From positions 6,571,001 to 6,635,000 of the forward strand of contig JAYKKI010000074.1 of the NCBI GenBank assembly GCA_039881145.1: 64,000 bases of DNA. The letters run 5' to 3'. Position 1 is the stretch's first letter. Each line of letters starts with the position of its first letter. The notes beneath the pieces are model-generated. The model searched no databases. It saw only the letters and a program-made list of their open reading frames with translations, and was not told the DNA's origin. Below are positions 12,001-27,000 of the stretch, piece by piece. Position numbers and translations under genes: made by a program. This DNA is from Druceiella hillmani (taxonomy: Eukaryota > Arthropoda > Insecta > Lepidoptera > Hepialidae).

Positions 12001-15000
12001 ACTTTCAGAATATTTCCATAAGAAATAATTCCTAATCATTTTATAATTAGGTATCTTACTCACTATGAAAGAATTAAGTTATAAACTATAATTGATCCAA
12101 TTGTATATTCCACCTTTAAATTGCCCCTCCTTATGCACTTAAACCTTTAATGGCTTATAATTGATTGTAATGAGTCATTCGTCTACAACTGTTATTCATA
12201 TAATTTATAAAGTTTATTTAAATATTCACCATTGGATTTATCAAGATAACTTTTTTATATTTATGATATTTTAACGTGAATGCACTGTTCAATTTTTACT
12301 ATTTAACGAGGCTTTATAAAAATTTTGTTTCTCGAATATCTAAGGTTTTAATTGAGGTAAATATCTTTATTAATAGGTCACAACCGATGAACATGGTCAA
12401 ATAGTGGTAGCCAGAATTTTAGCTGGAGGTGCAGCAGCGAAGCAAGCTCTGTTAGCTATAGGAGATGTGCTGCTGGAAGTAGACGGCACTCCACTGACTT
12501 CAGCTGATCAGCTTAGAGAAGCAGCTGCAAAATCAACAGACCGGATTACTTTAAAAATTGGGCCAAATGTGCAAGACAAAAATTTGCCCCTCTCCAATAA
12601 GCTTGCAGTGAGTTTTAAAGAAAAACTAATATCATTGTGCTATTGTTAAAGAAGTAATTTTCATATATGTACATAGCAAATTCTTGAATTTAATGTAACC
12701 ACTTACTTTGTAGTTTCTCATAAATTCTATTATCAACTATTTATAATAATCATTATTTTTCATTTTTTGTACTTGACTAAAATAATCTAAGATTACGACA
12801 ATTTTATACTCCCAATGCCTACTTTATGCCCTCATTTTTTACGTCCTGCTGTATGTAGGAAAGATTAAACAAGACCTCCCTCTGTATTCTTCAGCGAACT
12901 AAATTCCATCTACCTCCTTTTTATTCATTATTTACAACCCATCTTTGCATTTTAATAGGTATATTGAAAAATTACTTTTCTTTCAGTGCTTCGTCCGAAC
13001 ATTGTTTGATTATGATCCAACAGAAGACACATTACTACCATGCAAGGAAATAGGCCTAGCATTTAAAAAAGGAGATATCTTACAAGTAAGTTACATGAAT
13101 ATTTTTCAGTTAAGATGTGAGGTCTATTCTTCCCAAAAAGTTTCTTGACATTTTCCACGTTTTCTTGCATAGTAGCTTCAATTGGTTGGCCCGAACATAA
13201 ATCTTTTCCAATGCTCTCCTTGCCTCCTTTAAATTCACTTGATATTTGACCGTTTAAATGATTGATAATGACGGATGAGAATCTTGAAAAAAGGGTGACT
13301 ATCGTTTTGTGTGTGATTTTGAGTGATTCTTTGACTTTTTCCTTTCTTCCCCTCATTATGATTTTATTTGCATACATCGACATTCTCATTCTGAAGGCAT
13401 GCAGTTTTTATTCTTATAATCAAAACCTACTACAGCTACTAGCCTCGAGTGTAAACAGACAACTTCCAAGTAAAAAAGTGTTTATAAGAGAACTTTATGT
13501 CCTCATTATTTTGTTTTTCCAAGGAAAAAAAGTTGGGATATATTGCCATGCAAAAAATTATTTTTCATTTCATTTTATCTGAGACTACAACTACTCTACT
13601 GAATATTGGAATATAATATACAATATGTATATTATTTTGAAATATTTAAATAGCAAAAGTAGTAAATAAATGTTTAAATAGCAAGAATTATGGTGAATCA
13701 AAATTATGGGAGACGAGTTCTCGGTATAAACGTGAAAAAATATACTTATTTGATATTATGTATGTTTTTCAACATAGTCACTCCTTGCATAGACACCTTT
13801 GTTAGACCGAGCAAAAAATTTTACAATACCTTGAATAAAATATGATTCCTATTTGCCCGTATTGCGAACTTTAATTTTTAATGTTTGAAAAATTGGAAAA
13901 AGTAGTAGTCACTGGGGGTAAGATCAGAGGTGTATGATGTTTAATTCCTATAAACCCACAGTCCAACACAACAGGCCTGGCAACTTGCGACACATGCATA
14001 GGTGCATTGTCATGATGAAGCAACATGCCTTTATGGAGTTTTCCCTTCTTATTCTCCCTAATTTCTTCTCTTAAATGGTGCAGAGTGGTGGCATAGGTGA
14101 TCCAGTCATGGTTTCATTATTCGTTTTATGCTTATTTAATAAAATCTCTTTAGAACCTCTAAAATAATAGCCATGATTTTTCCAGCTGATAATGTGATTG
14201 AAATTTTTGTCCGATTATTTGCTGTTTATGTACAACTTCCTTTTTGTATATGAATTCCTATTTACTTACAAAATCATAATGATGAACCCTTTTATCGACA
14301 CCACTTACAATTCTACTGAAAAACCAGCTCTCTCCTAAAAAATCTTCATAACATAACTCTGAACCTCCTTACTACAGCTACATGCATTTATTTTTTTAAT
14401 CACCTTGAGCATTCACAGGATTTATCTTGCATTAATTTTTCACAAGTCAAAATTGTCATGCACACTATGTGCATTTTACAAATATGAAACATGACAGGTT
14501 AGTGACCTTTTAACAATTTGATACTTATTTAAGCAATTTTAACCATAAAAGTTTCTTAGAAAATATTCCACATTTTCTGGCACAGTACCTTCAATTGGCT
14601 GGCCCGAAAAAAAATCATTTTCGATGCTTTCCTCGTTTAAATTCACGTGACTATTTGAATGGAGGATAATGATTTATGACTATTTGTGGATATTTTTTTT
14701 ACTTTTCTCTTGATTAGTAAGGCATTAAATTGTAATTATAATCAGGTTCAATTTTTATAAACATTGCCAATTCAATCATCATGGTCATATATGATTGAAA
14801 ATTACTAGAGAACTAATGATGCTAATTCACTGGTTTTTTTTATATTTACTCCCTTAATGAATATAATAAACTAATGACATTATGAAACTTTCTCATTGTC
14901 AGTTAAATCATGAGATACTTAGAATTTATTGAATGCTTCTCGTATATATGTATATATAATAATTTTATATAAACGTATATAATGAATATACCTATACAAT

Positions 15001-18000
15001 AAACAAAATGTGAATTTGAATGTAAACTTGAAAACAAGCTTGGAATCTAATATACAAACCATTACTCACACCAGCTTAAATATTTTGTAAATATTGTTAA
15101 ATGATAGCATAGTAAGACTTACATCTAGTAAGTCATACTATTTTGTGCCCAAAATGCCACTGAATGTATACCAGACTTCAAACAAAAAAAATATTTTTTT
15201 TAGTTAAATTGAATGAAAATTTTTCCATTAAAATATTATATTAAGTTTATTTTTACAAATTCAAAAACATTTAGTATTCTGACGGTAGGAAAAACATTAA
15301 ACAATGTGAAAATAAGAGAAAATGATGATAGTATTATAATTTATTTTCACATTGTAAAGCATCACAAGCAGGAATACATTTAAATAAAATGCAAAATGCT
15401 TTCACCTGTGCTAATTGTGTTATATTAGTTCCGTGTCATTTGTGTTATACTTGTTCCATGTCATCTTTTACTTATTCACCTGTGTTATATTTGTTCCGTG
15501 TCATCTTTTACCTAATACTAAACAACGATAATGAAATATATTTTTATATTACAATATGGGACACCAGAATGGGTCAGAAAGTTTTACGGATTTGAAAAAA
15601 CTATCGTATTTTAACAGTATCCAAGAGCGGTGCTCGGTAGATGGGGATGAGTAGCTTGATTCTCGGAAATTCTATCACCATGGAGACTTTCACAGGTGCA
15701 TAGCGTGCGTTCTGTGTGAAACATTATAAAAATAACGATTTGTGCGCTGTTGTTTGACATTTATTTCGCTCTGAATTCAGATTGCATAGCCTAAATCAGT
15801 GTCCCAATGAAAATTTTATTAGGTCGGTGATCAAGAAATTCAAATCTACTGGTTCGACTCTCAACCACAAATCTGCACGACGTCCAAGGTCAACAAGATC
15901 AGAAGAAACAATGAACAAAGTTAGGACTTCCGTACAGTGCAATCCCGGACTATCAACTCGCAAGTGATCAACTGAGCATGCTGTATCAAGAACATCTATG
16001 AATCTCATATTGACAAAAGATAAACTACAATTTACACCATGTTTTTGTCGAAACAATGTTGCAGCACTTACAGAGCTTCAATAATATTCTCTTTTCCGAC
16101 GAAGCCCATTTTTATTTAAATGGGCACGTCAAACAAATTGCCTTTACTGGACCATAGAGAATCCAAGATCTAGACATCAAAAGCCGCTGTATTTGCCAAA
16201 ATAAGTGTTTGAATTGCCATATCAGCACAAGGGATCATTGGTACCTATTTCTTCGAGAATCAGTAAGGACAATCTGTGATCATAAATTCTGACTGATACA
16301 CACCCATGTTATGAGAACTTTTCTTTTCACAATTGCAAGAATTTGAAGGCTACAATCATGCAACATAGTTTTAACAAGACAGCACAGCATGCCATACATC
16401 TAATGACTCACTGGTAAACGAGATGTTTGCAGAGAAACTCATATCGCACCGAGGGATATTCCTTGACCACCCAGGAATCCAGATCTGACACCACTAGATT
16501 TTTTTTATGGTGATATATGAAGAGTAGAGTTTATTGCAATGATCCAACGACCATTACCCAACTGAAGATTAATATCCGAGAAGAAATAGCCGCTATTCCA
16601 TGTGCAATGTGTCAGCGAGTTTTGATAAGTCCCGACTTGATGAGTTTTGCGGTGAGATGGTTTACATCTGGATGATGTTATTTTTAGAAAATAAATTTTT
16701 ATTATTAAAAAAAATTTTTTTATTAAAAATTAATTTTTAGAAAATAATTTCCCAGATTTTTATTTTGATATACATTTAAATTTGTTTGTATACTATTTTT
16801 TGCCTTTTTTAAAATGAAATTTTCAAATCTGCAAAACTTTCTGGCCCATATGTATTTATTAGAAAGAAACATGCATGAAATCAAAATACTTTTTTTTAAT
16901 TTCACGAAACAAAATAAGATTCTTATTACACATATAATACACAATATCACCATCACATTTGATGTGCTTGATATAATTTGAGAAAATTATCGTGAATATT
17001 TAAAAATCTCACTAATCTTTCTAAAATTATTTCAACTAACATCTATTTTAGACAAATTTTACAAACTTATAATTATCTTTAAAGGCTAGAATGATGACTT
17101 AGATGAAGTGAACATAAAAATAGTAGTAATGTATTGTTTCCAAAGTTCAGTTTTTATTTCATTTTATTTTTAGTACTTCGATGTTCTTCAAAAATGGCCA
17201 GTTGATGTTAATAGGCACTAAATAAAATTTATGCATTGATTATAGATTTCAGATAGGAAAGATCCAAATTGGTGGCAAGCCAACAGATATGGTGATCCAG
17301 ACGTCGTAGGTTTGATACCATCTCCGGAATTGGAAGAGCGTCGCAAGGCATATGTGCCACCCGAAGCTGATTTTGTACACAAAATTAGTATATGTGGAGC
17401 GAGAGTGAGTTTTTTTACAATACTATTCATATTTATCACGCTTATTCTGATAAATAAAATGATACCATTCTACAAAATTGTATCGTTGTTCCTTATTAGA
17501 AACGTCATTGTTATGCTTCATCAGATGCCATTAAATTATGTACTTTCTTGTTAAATCGGCATGTGACTAGACATATAAACCCTATCGGCTAGATGTACTA
17601 TTTACTAATAAAGCAACTTTAATTACATAATTAACTTGTTGGTAATTCTGTTATTTTTATTGAACATATCTCTATGTAGCTTGACCATTAATATAAAAAG
17701 CATTGAAGTCATAATATGCCAGAAGTCTAATGAAATTTGTTTATGAATACTTTGAAGTCATGAGCTTAGCCAAAATTTTGTTTAGACAGCTGCAAAAAAT
17801 TAAATTAAATCTTTTGTTAATTGAATATATTTTAAACGTTATTGATAATAAACAAGCTTAGATAAACAGTCAGCTTCTTGGACGTAATCATTTTCAAATT
17901 TGTGTGTGACACACACACACAAAACTTACTTAATCTATGTGAAAATGTCTATTCGCTTGTGATAGCCTGTCGAACTTTCTTTTGTTACAAAATGCGTTAA

Positions 18001-21000
18001 CAATGGTTGAACCCTAACGGTTAAAACATGTCTGTCCATGTTTGTTGTGCATCATTTATTTTGCCTGTGATATCATCGGACTAGTGTAGGTGCATATGCA
18101 TGATTGTTGCGAATTAGCATTGTGTAAAGTTATCAATTTGTGTAGCGTGGAAACACATTTAGCTAGGATATTGATTTCGGTATCACTGTGAAGAGCTTGA
18201 GGAACATTATTAGAAGGGAAAGTGAGACAATAAAAATATTCAACGGAATATATGTATAAATTGGTATAAAATGGAAAATTGCAAAAAAATTAAAGGTCAT
18301 TGTCTCACATGAATCGTAAAAATGCTCGAAAATATAGAAAACGCAAATCAGAGGAAAGCTTGTGTCAAAAGGACACCCAAAGAGTTCAGGGCTGAGAAAA
18401 AATATAGAAAACAAAACATTATTATTTTATCCCAATGTTTTCACAAAAAATCTATGGTGCGAACCTGAATTGTACCTTTGGTGTTTTTTTTGTGGCTGGA
18501 AAAAATGCTTCAACTCTTTTAATTTTTAGGTTATGAGTAAATAATAACAGATGGTAGATTGTTTAAAAAAAGCAACCCTAATGGAAATTACAGAGGAAAA
18601 AAAGTAAAAATGATGGCCATGAACTAGGGTGGAGGGGTGTGGAAATTGTTCTATTTGCCCCAGCTTGACCACGCCCATACTTCAAGCAAATTGTTAATTT
18701 TCATATAAACGCTAAGAAAATATAATGTAAATTTGACTTCAAAACAATTTGTTCTAATATAATTCATACTAAATTTTTCTGTTTTTTCATTCACTCTGTA
18801 TGTCATGCGATTTTTTTATTGCAATAGTTCATTGTTTATTGATATTGACGACACATTCTTTAGTATTATACTTTCAATAATTATAATATAATAATTACGA
18901 TATAGGGAATAGCAAAAAAATGTAATTATGTGAATTCAGTTTAATCACATCTTCTCTGACAAAAAAGTGATCGTTGTGAGAATGAATTGATTTTCTCAAT
19001 TCTTTCTAATTTTCACAGTAAATTTAATTTCAGATATCGAGAAAGAAGAAAAAGATAGTGTATGAATCCCGAACTTGCGGTACCGAGTTTGAAGGTGCAG
19101 AAGTAGCACTTTACGAAGAAGTGGCCCGCATACCTCCCTTCCTGCGGCGTACATTAGCTCTGGTCGGTTGCCAGGGAGTCGGGCGTCGCACTCTCAAAAA
19201 CCGTCTAATTGCATCTGATCCAACAAAGTTCGGCGGTGTTATTCCACGTAAGTGAATTTAAGAAAATTTTACTTTGTATAAACCTAACATTTTGTTCAAG
19301 AACAACATGAAACCTCCAGAAATATCACCTTGGAGACTTTGGAGGACCAAATATTATTCAATTTCATTGTGGTTTTCTGTTTGCCGTATTAAGTCAAGGT
19401 AGGTTATATACATTGTTTAACATATTTTTGATTTGATGTGTGTGCTTTAGCCACTTTTACAATGTGAACTCTCAGTTCCAACATAAACAATTGAATACAT
19501 TTGCATTATACAGTCAACTTCACTGCTTACATCTTAACACATTCAATATAAGGAAACAGAATGAAATTAAATTCTCATACTTCACTTTTTTGTCATTTAA
19601 TTTTACACATTACCAAATTAAAGTTTGGCCATGTTTTTTCTGAGACTAAATATATTCCTTCGTAAAGTGCAGATATAATATAATATAGACATTACTCATA
19701 TTAAAAAACTGCCTCATAACATTGTTGATCATTCACTTATTTGTCTCATGAAAACATTTTCATTTTTATATAAATTTGATTTATCATACTCATAGTTAGC
19801 TACAAAACTATGAGTATGATAAATTCAATTTTAGCTGCAACTAACTTAGCTACAAACTGCATGACATACTTATTGAGGGCAACATTGAGTGTTAATCACA
19901 TCAAATCCTAATTACTACCTTAAATATAAAAAGTTTTATACAAACTTTGAGTTGTTTGTTTATTATCTAATAACTCTACAACCAAGCAACCACTTTTGGC
20001 ATTTGCATTGTTCATGTGGTCGACTAATACATAGGCTTCACTTGCATAGAATACTAAAACTAATGAAAATATGTTAAGATGTTTTTTTACTAAATCACAC
20101 AAATAACTAGACAAATTTCATGAAATTTGGTAGAGTCATGGTTCATGATTTAAATAGGCTCCTTTTAAATGTGAGAAAGGCATAATTCCTGTAGGATGAA
20201 ACTCGTATGATGTTCAATTGATAATAACAATTGAATACTACAACATGTTAATAGATGGGGCTCGAAAGTCTAAAATCTACATGCAAATCCGCTGCCTTAA
20301 TCAAAAATCTACACGAGTGAAATGGTGAGTGAAAGCTACTTTGTCATAAATGTGCCTATTCATATTTCAATAAATAACCACAGTAAGAGCATAAACCTGA
20401 ACTCGCATGATGGCGTAAAAATGTTTTTTTTTTCTATTAATTTAACATACTATATTATTAATTACATAGTGCAGATTAGGTTAAAAGTAGCCAAGTCTCA
20501 AATTGAACATTTTATCATAACACACAACTCTGGCTATAAATAACCAACAATGCAAATAACAACTCATACAAATGGATTTTGAATCAACATAATATATTTC
20601 AGATACATCTCGTCCCCCTCGTCCCTTAGAGGAGAATGGATCATCGTACTGGTTTGTTTCAAGAGAGGAGATGCAGCGTGATGCTCTTGCAGGAAGGTTC
20701 CTAGAATATGGTGAACACAATGGACACATGTATGGCACCCATCTTGACTCAATTAGGAATGTTATCAAAGAAGGTTATTACATCTATTCAAATCGGAATA
20801 TCATTAATATATAAATCATATTTGTATTTAATTTATTCATTTATTATATTTTGATAAATAGATATTCACACAGGTGGCCCATTTACACTGGTGCCAATAT
20901 TGTTTTAGTTGGAGAAGATCCTAACAAGGCATTCAAAAAACATTAGTTACATGAAAATCAATAGTTTAGAAGTTAAAATTTTTTTGTATTTATTTGAAAA

Positions 21001-24000
21001 ATCTTTATTTCAGTCACACCAATCACTTTTCTTTGAAAACTATTCTACTAAATCACATGAAGTTTGGTATGAAAGTAGAATAGTCAAAAATAGTTAGCAT
21101 GCATTGAGCAATTTTTCTGTCAATTCTTAGCTTGAGCATGTTTGACACGTGCTTATTTTTTCTGTTTAAAAAAAACATTTAAAAAAAATCACTGTCCAAA
21201 ATCTGTACAACAAAGCTTATGATCTGTACAACTAGAGATCATAAGCAAAGCTTCTGATCAACTAGATATAATAAGCAAAGCTTATGATCTTAAAAACTAT
21301 GTTAATATATTGTGATAGCAAAAAATCGGAGTGATGAAGATGTTGCAATAGTTATATTGTAAAATCTTTAGAAATTAATATCATTTTACTAAGTCACTAA
21401 ATGTAAAATTTCTGCCATATTTGCGATTTTAACAAAGCTAAGAGTGTTTCCTTTAATAAACATTATTTCAACTCAGATTTTCTTAAATTGTTAACAAATC
21501 AACATTTATTAACCTTAACATACAGAAAATGTGTTAAGGTAAAATTACTCTCTTAGACAAAGCGCTTTTATGTTGGGCACGTATCAGAAAGAGAGCAATA
21601 CACCCTATTGTTATAGTCTGGGTATAGATCGTTGGCACGAATAGTTTTTTGAATTGCCAATATTGGAATACCAGTACACCTTGCCATGCGTCTTTGACTA
21701 GCGATAGGATCACAATGTATTTCTTGTAAGACGGCGGCCACAGTCAACTCGTCTGTGGCCGCCGTCTTACAAGAAATACTCCTTGAAACAACGAATTATG
21801 TAGTCTCGTAAAAACCCAGTGAACTGGAAAGCACCTATTGACTGGGCCTGGTTGATTTTCATCAAATTTGCAATAAAGCTTGGCAACTTCTTGCAAAATG
21901 CCTCTTGCAACGCTATAAAAATAATTCATCATGGTGTATTCATGTGATGTATAGAACGAAGCTCACATCGATTTTCAGCCATAGGTTCAGCAAAACAATT
22001 TTCCAATTACTAACCACCCTAAAAAGTCCAAATCACTCAGTCAGGTGAGCAATGATCATTCCATAAACAAATCGTTAAGGAAATAACTAATACTGTTGAA
22101 TAGACGTAGTAAGCGCACGTGGGAAACTAACAATAACTGCTGAGTGCCATTGTTGTTGGTCCAAATGACCACTGACCAACGATTAGTCAAATGGATACAT
22201 AACTAATAACAATAGGATATGTCACTCTCTTTCTGACACTTGCACAACATGAAAATACTCTGTCTTGTAGAGTCATTTTACCTTCAACACATTTTATGTA
22301 TGTTAAGGCTAATAAATATTGAGTTGCGAATAATTTAGATAAATCTGAGGAGAATCAATGCTTTTTTAAAAGAACTAACGCACTTAGTTTTGCTAAAATT
22401 GGGATTATGGCAGAAATTTCACATTTAGTGCCTTGGTGAAAATGTTAATTTTTTGTCCAGACAATTACCACATCCTAAGATAGTTTTTAAGATCATAAGC
22501 AATCTAGTTATACAGATTTTATGATAGTTGTTTTTTTAAATGTATTTTTAAAAAAACAACTCATAAAAAATCAACATAAAACTTCAAACAATAGCAGAAA
22601 CTAAGAATAAACACAAAATCGATCATCGCATCCCTGCTACTTGACCACTCTACTTCCTAACTAAATTTCATGTGATTCAGTGAAATAATTTTCGAACAAA
22701 AGTAATTTGTGTGATTGGAGTAAAGGTTTTTCAAAAAAGTCCAAAAAAATCATAACTATTGATTTTCACAGAACTAATATTTTTTTATGTTTTATATGAC
22801 TTCACAATGTTCTCTACCTGAAAAATTTTTTGGACCACTGTAAATGGGCCACCTGTGTATTTGTTCATTAAATATGTAGTAATTTTATATATTTTTTTAA
22901 CATTACTCATCAATGTAACTAGATCTTTCTTCTATAGAAGAAACCTTTCAACTTGATAATTTTCGGAATCAGTACAATGTTTTAAGGTTTGCAACCTAAA
23001 TAGAGATATCTTTCTAGGATTATTTAGTGAGACTAGAAACTCTTATAACTTCATCGTAATCATCTATCCATCTGTCCGACCTATGTGGATAATATTTTTT
23101 AATAGAGATCTCAATTAAAATATAGCAAAATATTAAATTTATTTTAATGTACTTGTGGAATAAGGAAGCTCATTTTTTTCTTCCCTCTAATTTTTTAACC
23201 ATAGATTTAAAATTTTCTTAATGCTTACATTTTCATTGTAATTTTTATTTAATATTATTTCAGTTAACTTGCATCAATAATTACAAGAGATGTGATACAG
23301 ACTACTATGAAACCCTACTTCATATGGGTTCAGACATGCACTTGGCCATTTTTTTATCCATTTTCATTAAAGATTATGATAAGGATTAAGATGTGTCTTA
23401 AGAATGTTTTCTTAATTAAACAAAATATATCTGTAAAAACTATATTGCACTTTTGAGGCATCGCGCAGTGAGTTAAGTTCTACATAAATGATGATTTCAT
23501 TGGAAAAGATTAGTATTTATACAATGTTTCAATTTATAATTTACAATTTTAATTTAATAATATCCTTCTTTACCGTGACCAATATCAATTTGGTTTGACT
23601 TTAGATAACGATGGATACTATTAAACTAAAATTGTAAAGTTTTAGTGGAAAAAAGGTCTAAACACCGGTGGGGTGCAGTGAGCCTTTTTGGATAGGGCAA
23701 GCATCTGAGCAAGGCATATAAAGAAAGAAAAGAAATTTGCATGTATATAAATATATATATAAACACATATGTATATAAAGTCATATGTATGTATATTATG
23801 TGGGGTATATTTCTATTTTATTGTTACCAAAGTTCTTACCAATTTCATACTTCTCTTGCTTTAATTTTTGAAGTTATACTTCTTTAGGCGTGTTATGAAA
23901 AAATGATGAGAGTGAAATTTTAAGATTCGTCACACAAAAGTTACAGTATGAAGTTGTAGCGGTTGCAGTCGAAACAAAAGCTACCAACAAAATAGAAATA

Positions 24001-27000
24001 GAACCTCTATTAGTCGCGCAAGTTGGCACCATCGTCGCCTCTGTTCACTGTTTTCATATTCATAATATTTATTTTCCACATGTTTCTAGTGTCTACATTC
24101 ACACATGTGTTTTAGTTTCATATAAGTGCAATTTATATATGTGCTGATAAATTATATTCAGTAGTGATTTCAATTCAATATTTTGATTAATGTATTTACT
24201 ATTCGTAAATATTAGTGAAAAAATTGTGTTTATAGACTTTTTCAAGTGCTCCAATATAATTGAGGTTATCTATCCGTATGTATTATTTATTGATATAAAT
24301 TAAAATATTATTATTTAACATAATTAATACTAAATATTATTAAAGAAAATTCAATATTTTAAAAGTAAATAAATAAATTTAATAATAAATTCAATTTGAA
24401 TTCATTGAATTTAAGTTTATCCATTTTTTAAATATTGTTATCATTTTCTTACTTTAATATACACTTTTCATTTTTATCAAAAAGTTTTCATTAATTTTTA
24501 TAAATATTTATTATTTTCATTTATTCAATTTAATAATAAATATTGGAAATTAATATTTTAATTTGATGTTTAATTTTAATTTTTATCACAAATTTTTTAT
24601 TAAATGTTTTATAAAATTTATTTCTTTATTTTGGAAATATTAAATATATATATATATATTTATTTATTTAATTTTTCAAATTTAAACTGAACTTTATTGA
24701 CTGTGTTGACTATCCTTTTCCAGTCCTTTTATTATTTTATTGCAATTTATTATTTGCATACAATTAAAAACTATTTTTTAATGATGCCAAAGAAGTATAA
24801 CTTCTCACTCGCGTACATAAGTACACGCACACTTTTTTTTTTACTAATTCATCATTTTCGATGACCGAAGGCCAAGAACAAAACCGCATAAGTACATATA
24901 TTAACGCAAATGGAGCTAAATTGTGAACCGAAGAAACACATTAAAGGTCATTCCACCCACGCTTTGTATTAATATGTCATCAACTATTTTTTTAAATATC
25001 CTCTAATAATGCCTGTCTATCAGAACTTTTACTTTGTACAAATGTAGTTTAACACCAATCCAAATTTCACTGCTTGGTTGTTGTTAAATGAAAAAATATA
25101 CATTAAAAATAATATATTTAATAAAAATTATTTTCACTCACGATTATTTCATAATAACAAATTTATTTGTAAAATATTTTCGATACACACTGCGTTTTTT
25201 GCCACAAACTGCTTGTTAAATTTTTTTCGATTTTACTGCCATTCTTAGTGACACTAAACACTGGATAAAAGAAAACATGAATTTATTTAAAAAAAAAACA
25301 AATAAACAATTTAAATAAGCAAGAATGATTGCATAAAAAGAGGTTATATATTTGATGCTTAACAACTCTTTCTTCATAGTAAAAGCACTTTTGAAATTAT
25401 TTTTTTTTGTTAATACTAAGCCGAATATTTTTATTAAATATGTTGGTATTTATGTAATTATCATCAAGGCCAGCACAACATTTTAATTAAAATACAACTG
25501 CCGGCTAACTGCAAAAATGTTTTGCACATAAAAATAATGTACATTTATTAGGAACTTGTATTTTCAGGACTGACTTCGGCCTATCATTCTCACTTATATT
25601 AATTTTTCAATAAAATATAACTTAGAAAATATCTCGAATGACAGTCTACGGATTAACAAACTTTTCCGATGCAATGAAAATGGACATTTACAGTAACAAA
25701 AAAATAAAATAAACACAAACAGGAAATTATAAATAATTCAACGAATTAAATTCACTGTCAAATATAATAGGTGTATTTTTGAAATGGAAAAGTAACTGGT
25801 ACTTTTACTCTATTTTCAAATGTGTCTCTACTCTAAATGACAGATAATCAGTAAATAACACATAGTTGTCGTTATGCGTTACGCTCTATGATCAATAATC
25901 AAGCAATTGTTTCATTTGAATATAGCTATAGGTTATGGGCTGTGAGCTTGCCCTCGCATTACAAGTTGATTAATTGGTGTAATCAAGAGCCGATTTATAG
26001 TGTGAAGGCAAGCTAGCAGCCCATAGTTTACGGCTATAATTATGAAGTTATAAAAAACATGACAATGAAGTTTTCACATTTCATTTAAAATAGCACAGAC
26101 TGGTAGCCTTCACTTTGTGCGTTCGGACTACAGATCATATATTAAATTACAGATTTTGCTTAAAATTAAATATATTTAAATATTCATAAATATGTGATGT
26201 TTATTTGTCAGATGTTCAGGTCCACTGCCAAATACATGATGGTCAGTACACTATGTTACATATATGTTGCTAAAAATATTAGGTAATCAATAAGCAAATG
26301 TACTTTTCGATACATTTCTTCATAGGCATCTGTGCAAAAACTTTAAAGCTATATATTTTTGTAGGCAAGATGTGTATCCTGGATTGCGCCCCAACGTCCC
26401 TCAAGCTCCTTCATAACAGTGGAGAGTTCCTGCCATATGTAGTTTTTATTGGAGCGCCAGGCATTGAACAACTACGCAATCTTACCTTTGCCTCCAATAG
26501 AAACCTGCAGGTATTTCGCTTTGAACATTAGCTTTTAGAATATTTTGTGCTGTAGTTAATAGTATTCCAATTGTATAAATTATTGTTTTCGAGTTTTATT
26601 GGAGTTTTCTAATGTACATTTAATTTTTGTTAAATATTCTTAGGCTCATTCTAAAAATGCTTTTAATATCAATCTTTTATTGTAATATTATGTTGATTAA
26701 CAGCTAAATTTCACTACCATCCAAAACTTTGAAAGCGTGACGATTTTGAAAAGAAAAAGTAAACATAATAATTACCTGCTATTGAACAAGATTCAACAAT
26801 GAAAGACCTAATTAAGTAAAATCTAAATAGAACAAGTGAGCACAATAGAGAGAGTGAAATAAAATTATGGTTTTGTCAAAATTATCACCTTCATTTTTTA
26901 CTTTTTCTTTAAAAATTCTGATTATTATTTGTATTAAAATAATCGTTACTTGATTTTGTCCATTCACTTTTACAACAATTTTTCACATTTCTGTTGAGCT

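Larger units (their letters stand above)
21383..22444. mobile_element. inner element, same family as the window's left end
   Basis: Left end cattttactaagtcactaaa and complement of the right end cattttcaccaaggcactaa begin arms of about 240 bases with actctctt, taccttaacatac and cactaaatgt stretches in common. The same arm occurs at 1-245, so this unit has moved, or been copied, independently of the outer arms. Confidence 0.7.
20869..22858. mobile_element. nested foldback DNA element in vari intron 8
   Basis: Outer ends cacaggtggcccatttacac (20869) and the complement of 22858, cacaggtggcccatttacag, are inverted. Homology between arms continues inward for several hundred bases (for example gaaaatcaatagtt, actgaatcacatgaa, aacaactatcataaaatctg). 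A second inverted pair at 21383-22444 sits inside. Total almost 2 kb. No intact transposase. Confidence 0.8.

Noticed and set aside
17218..17439. Minus-strand frame of 73 codons
   Set aside because: It is the antisense of vari exon F.
18163..18414. 83-codon minus frame as a gene
   Set aside because: It falls in the dispersed repeat, and the second copy at 56119-56555 does not keep the frame.
20481..20768. Minus-strand frames of 95 and 62 codons
   Set aside because: They are the antisense of vari exon H.
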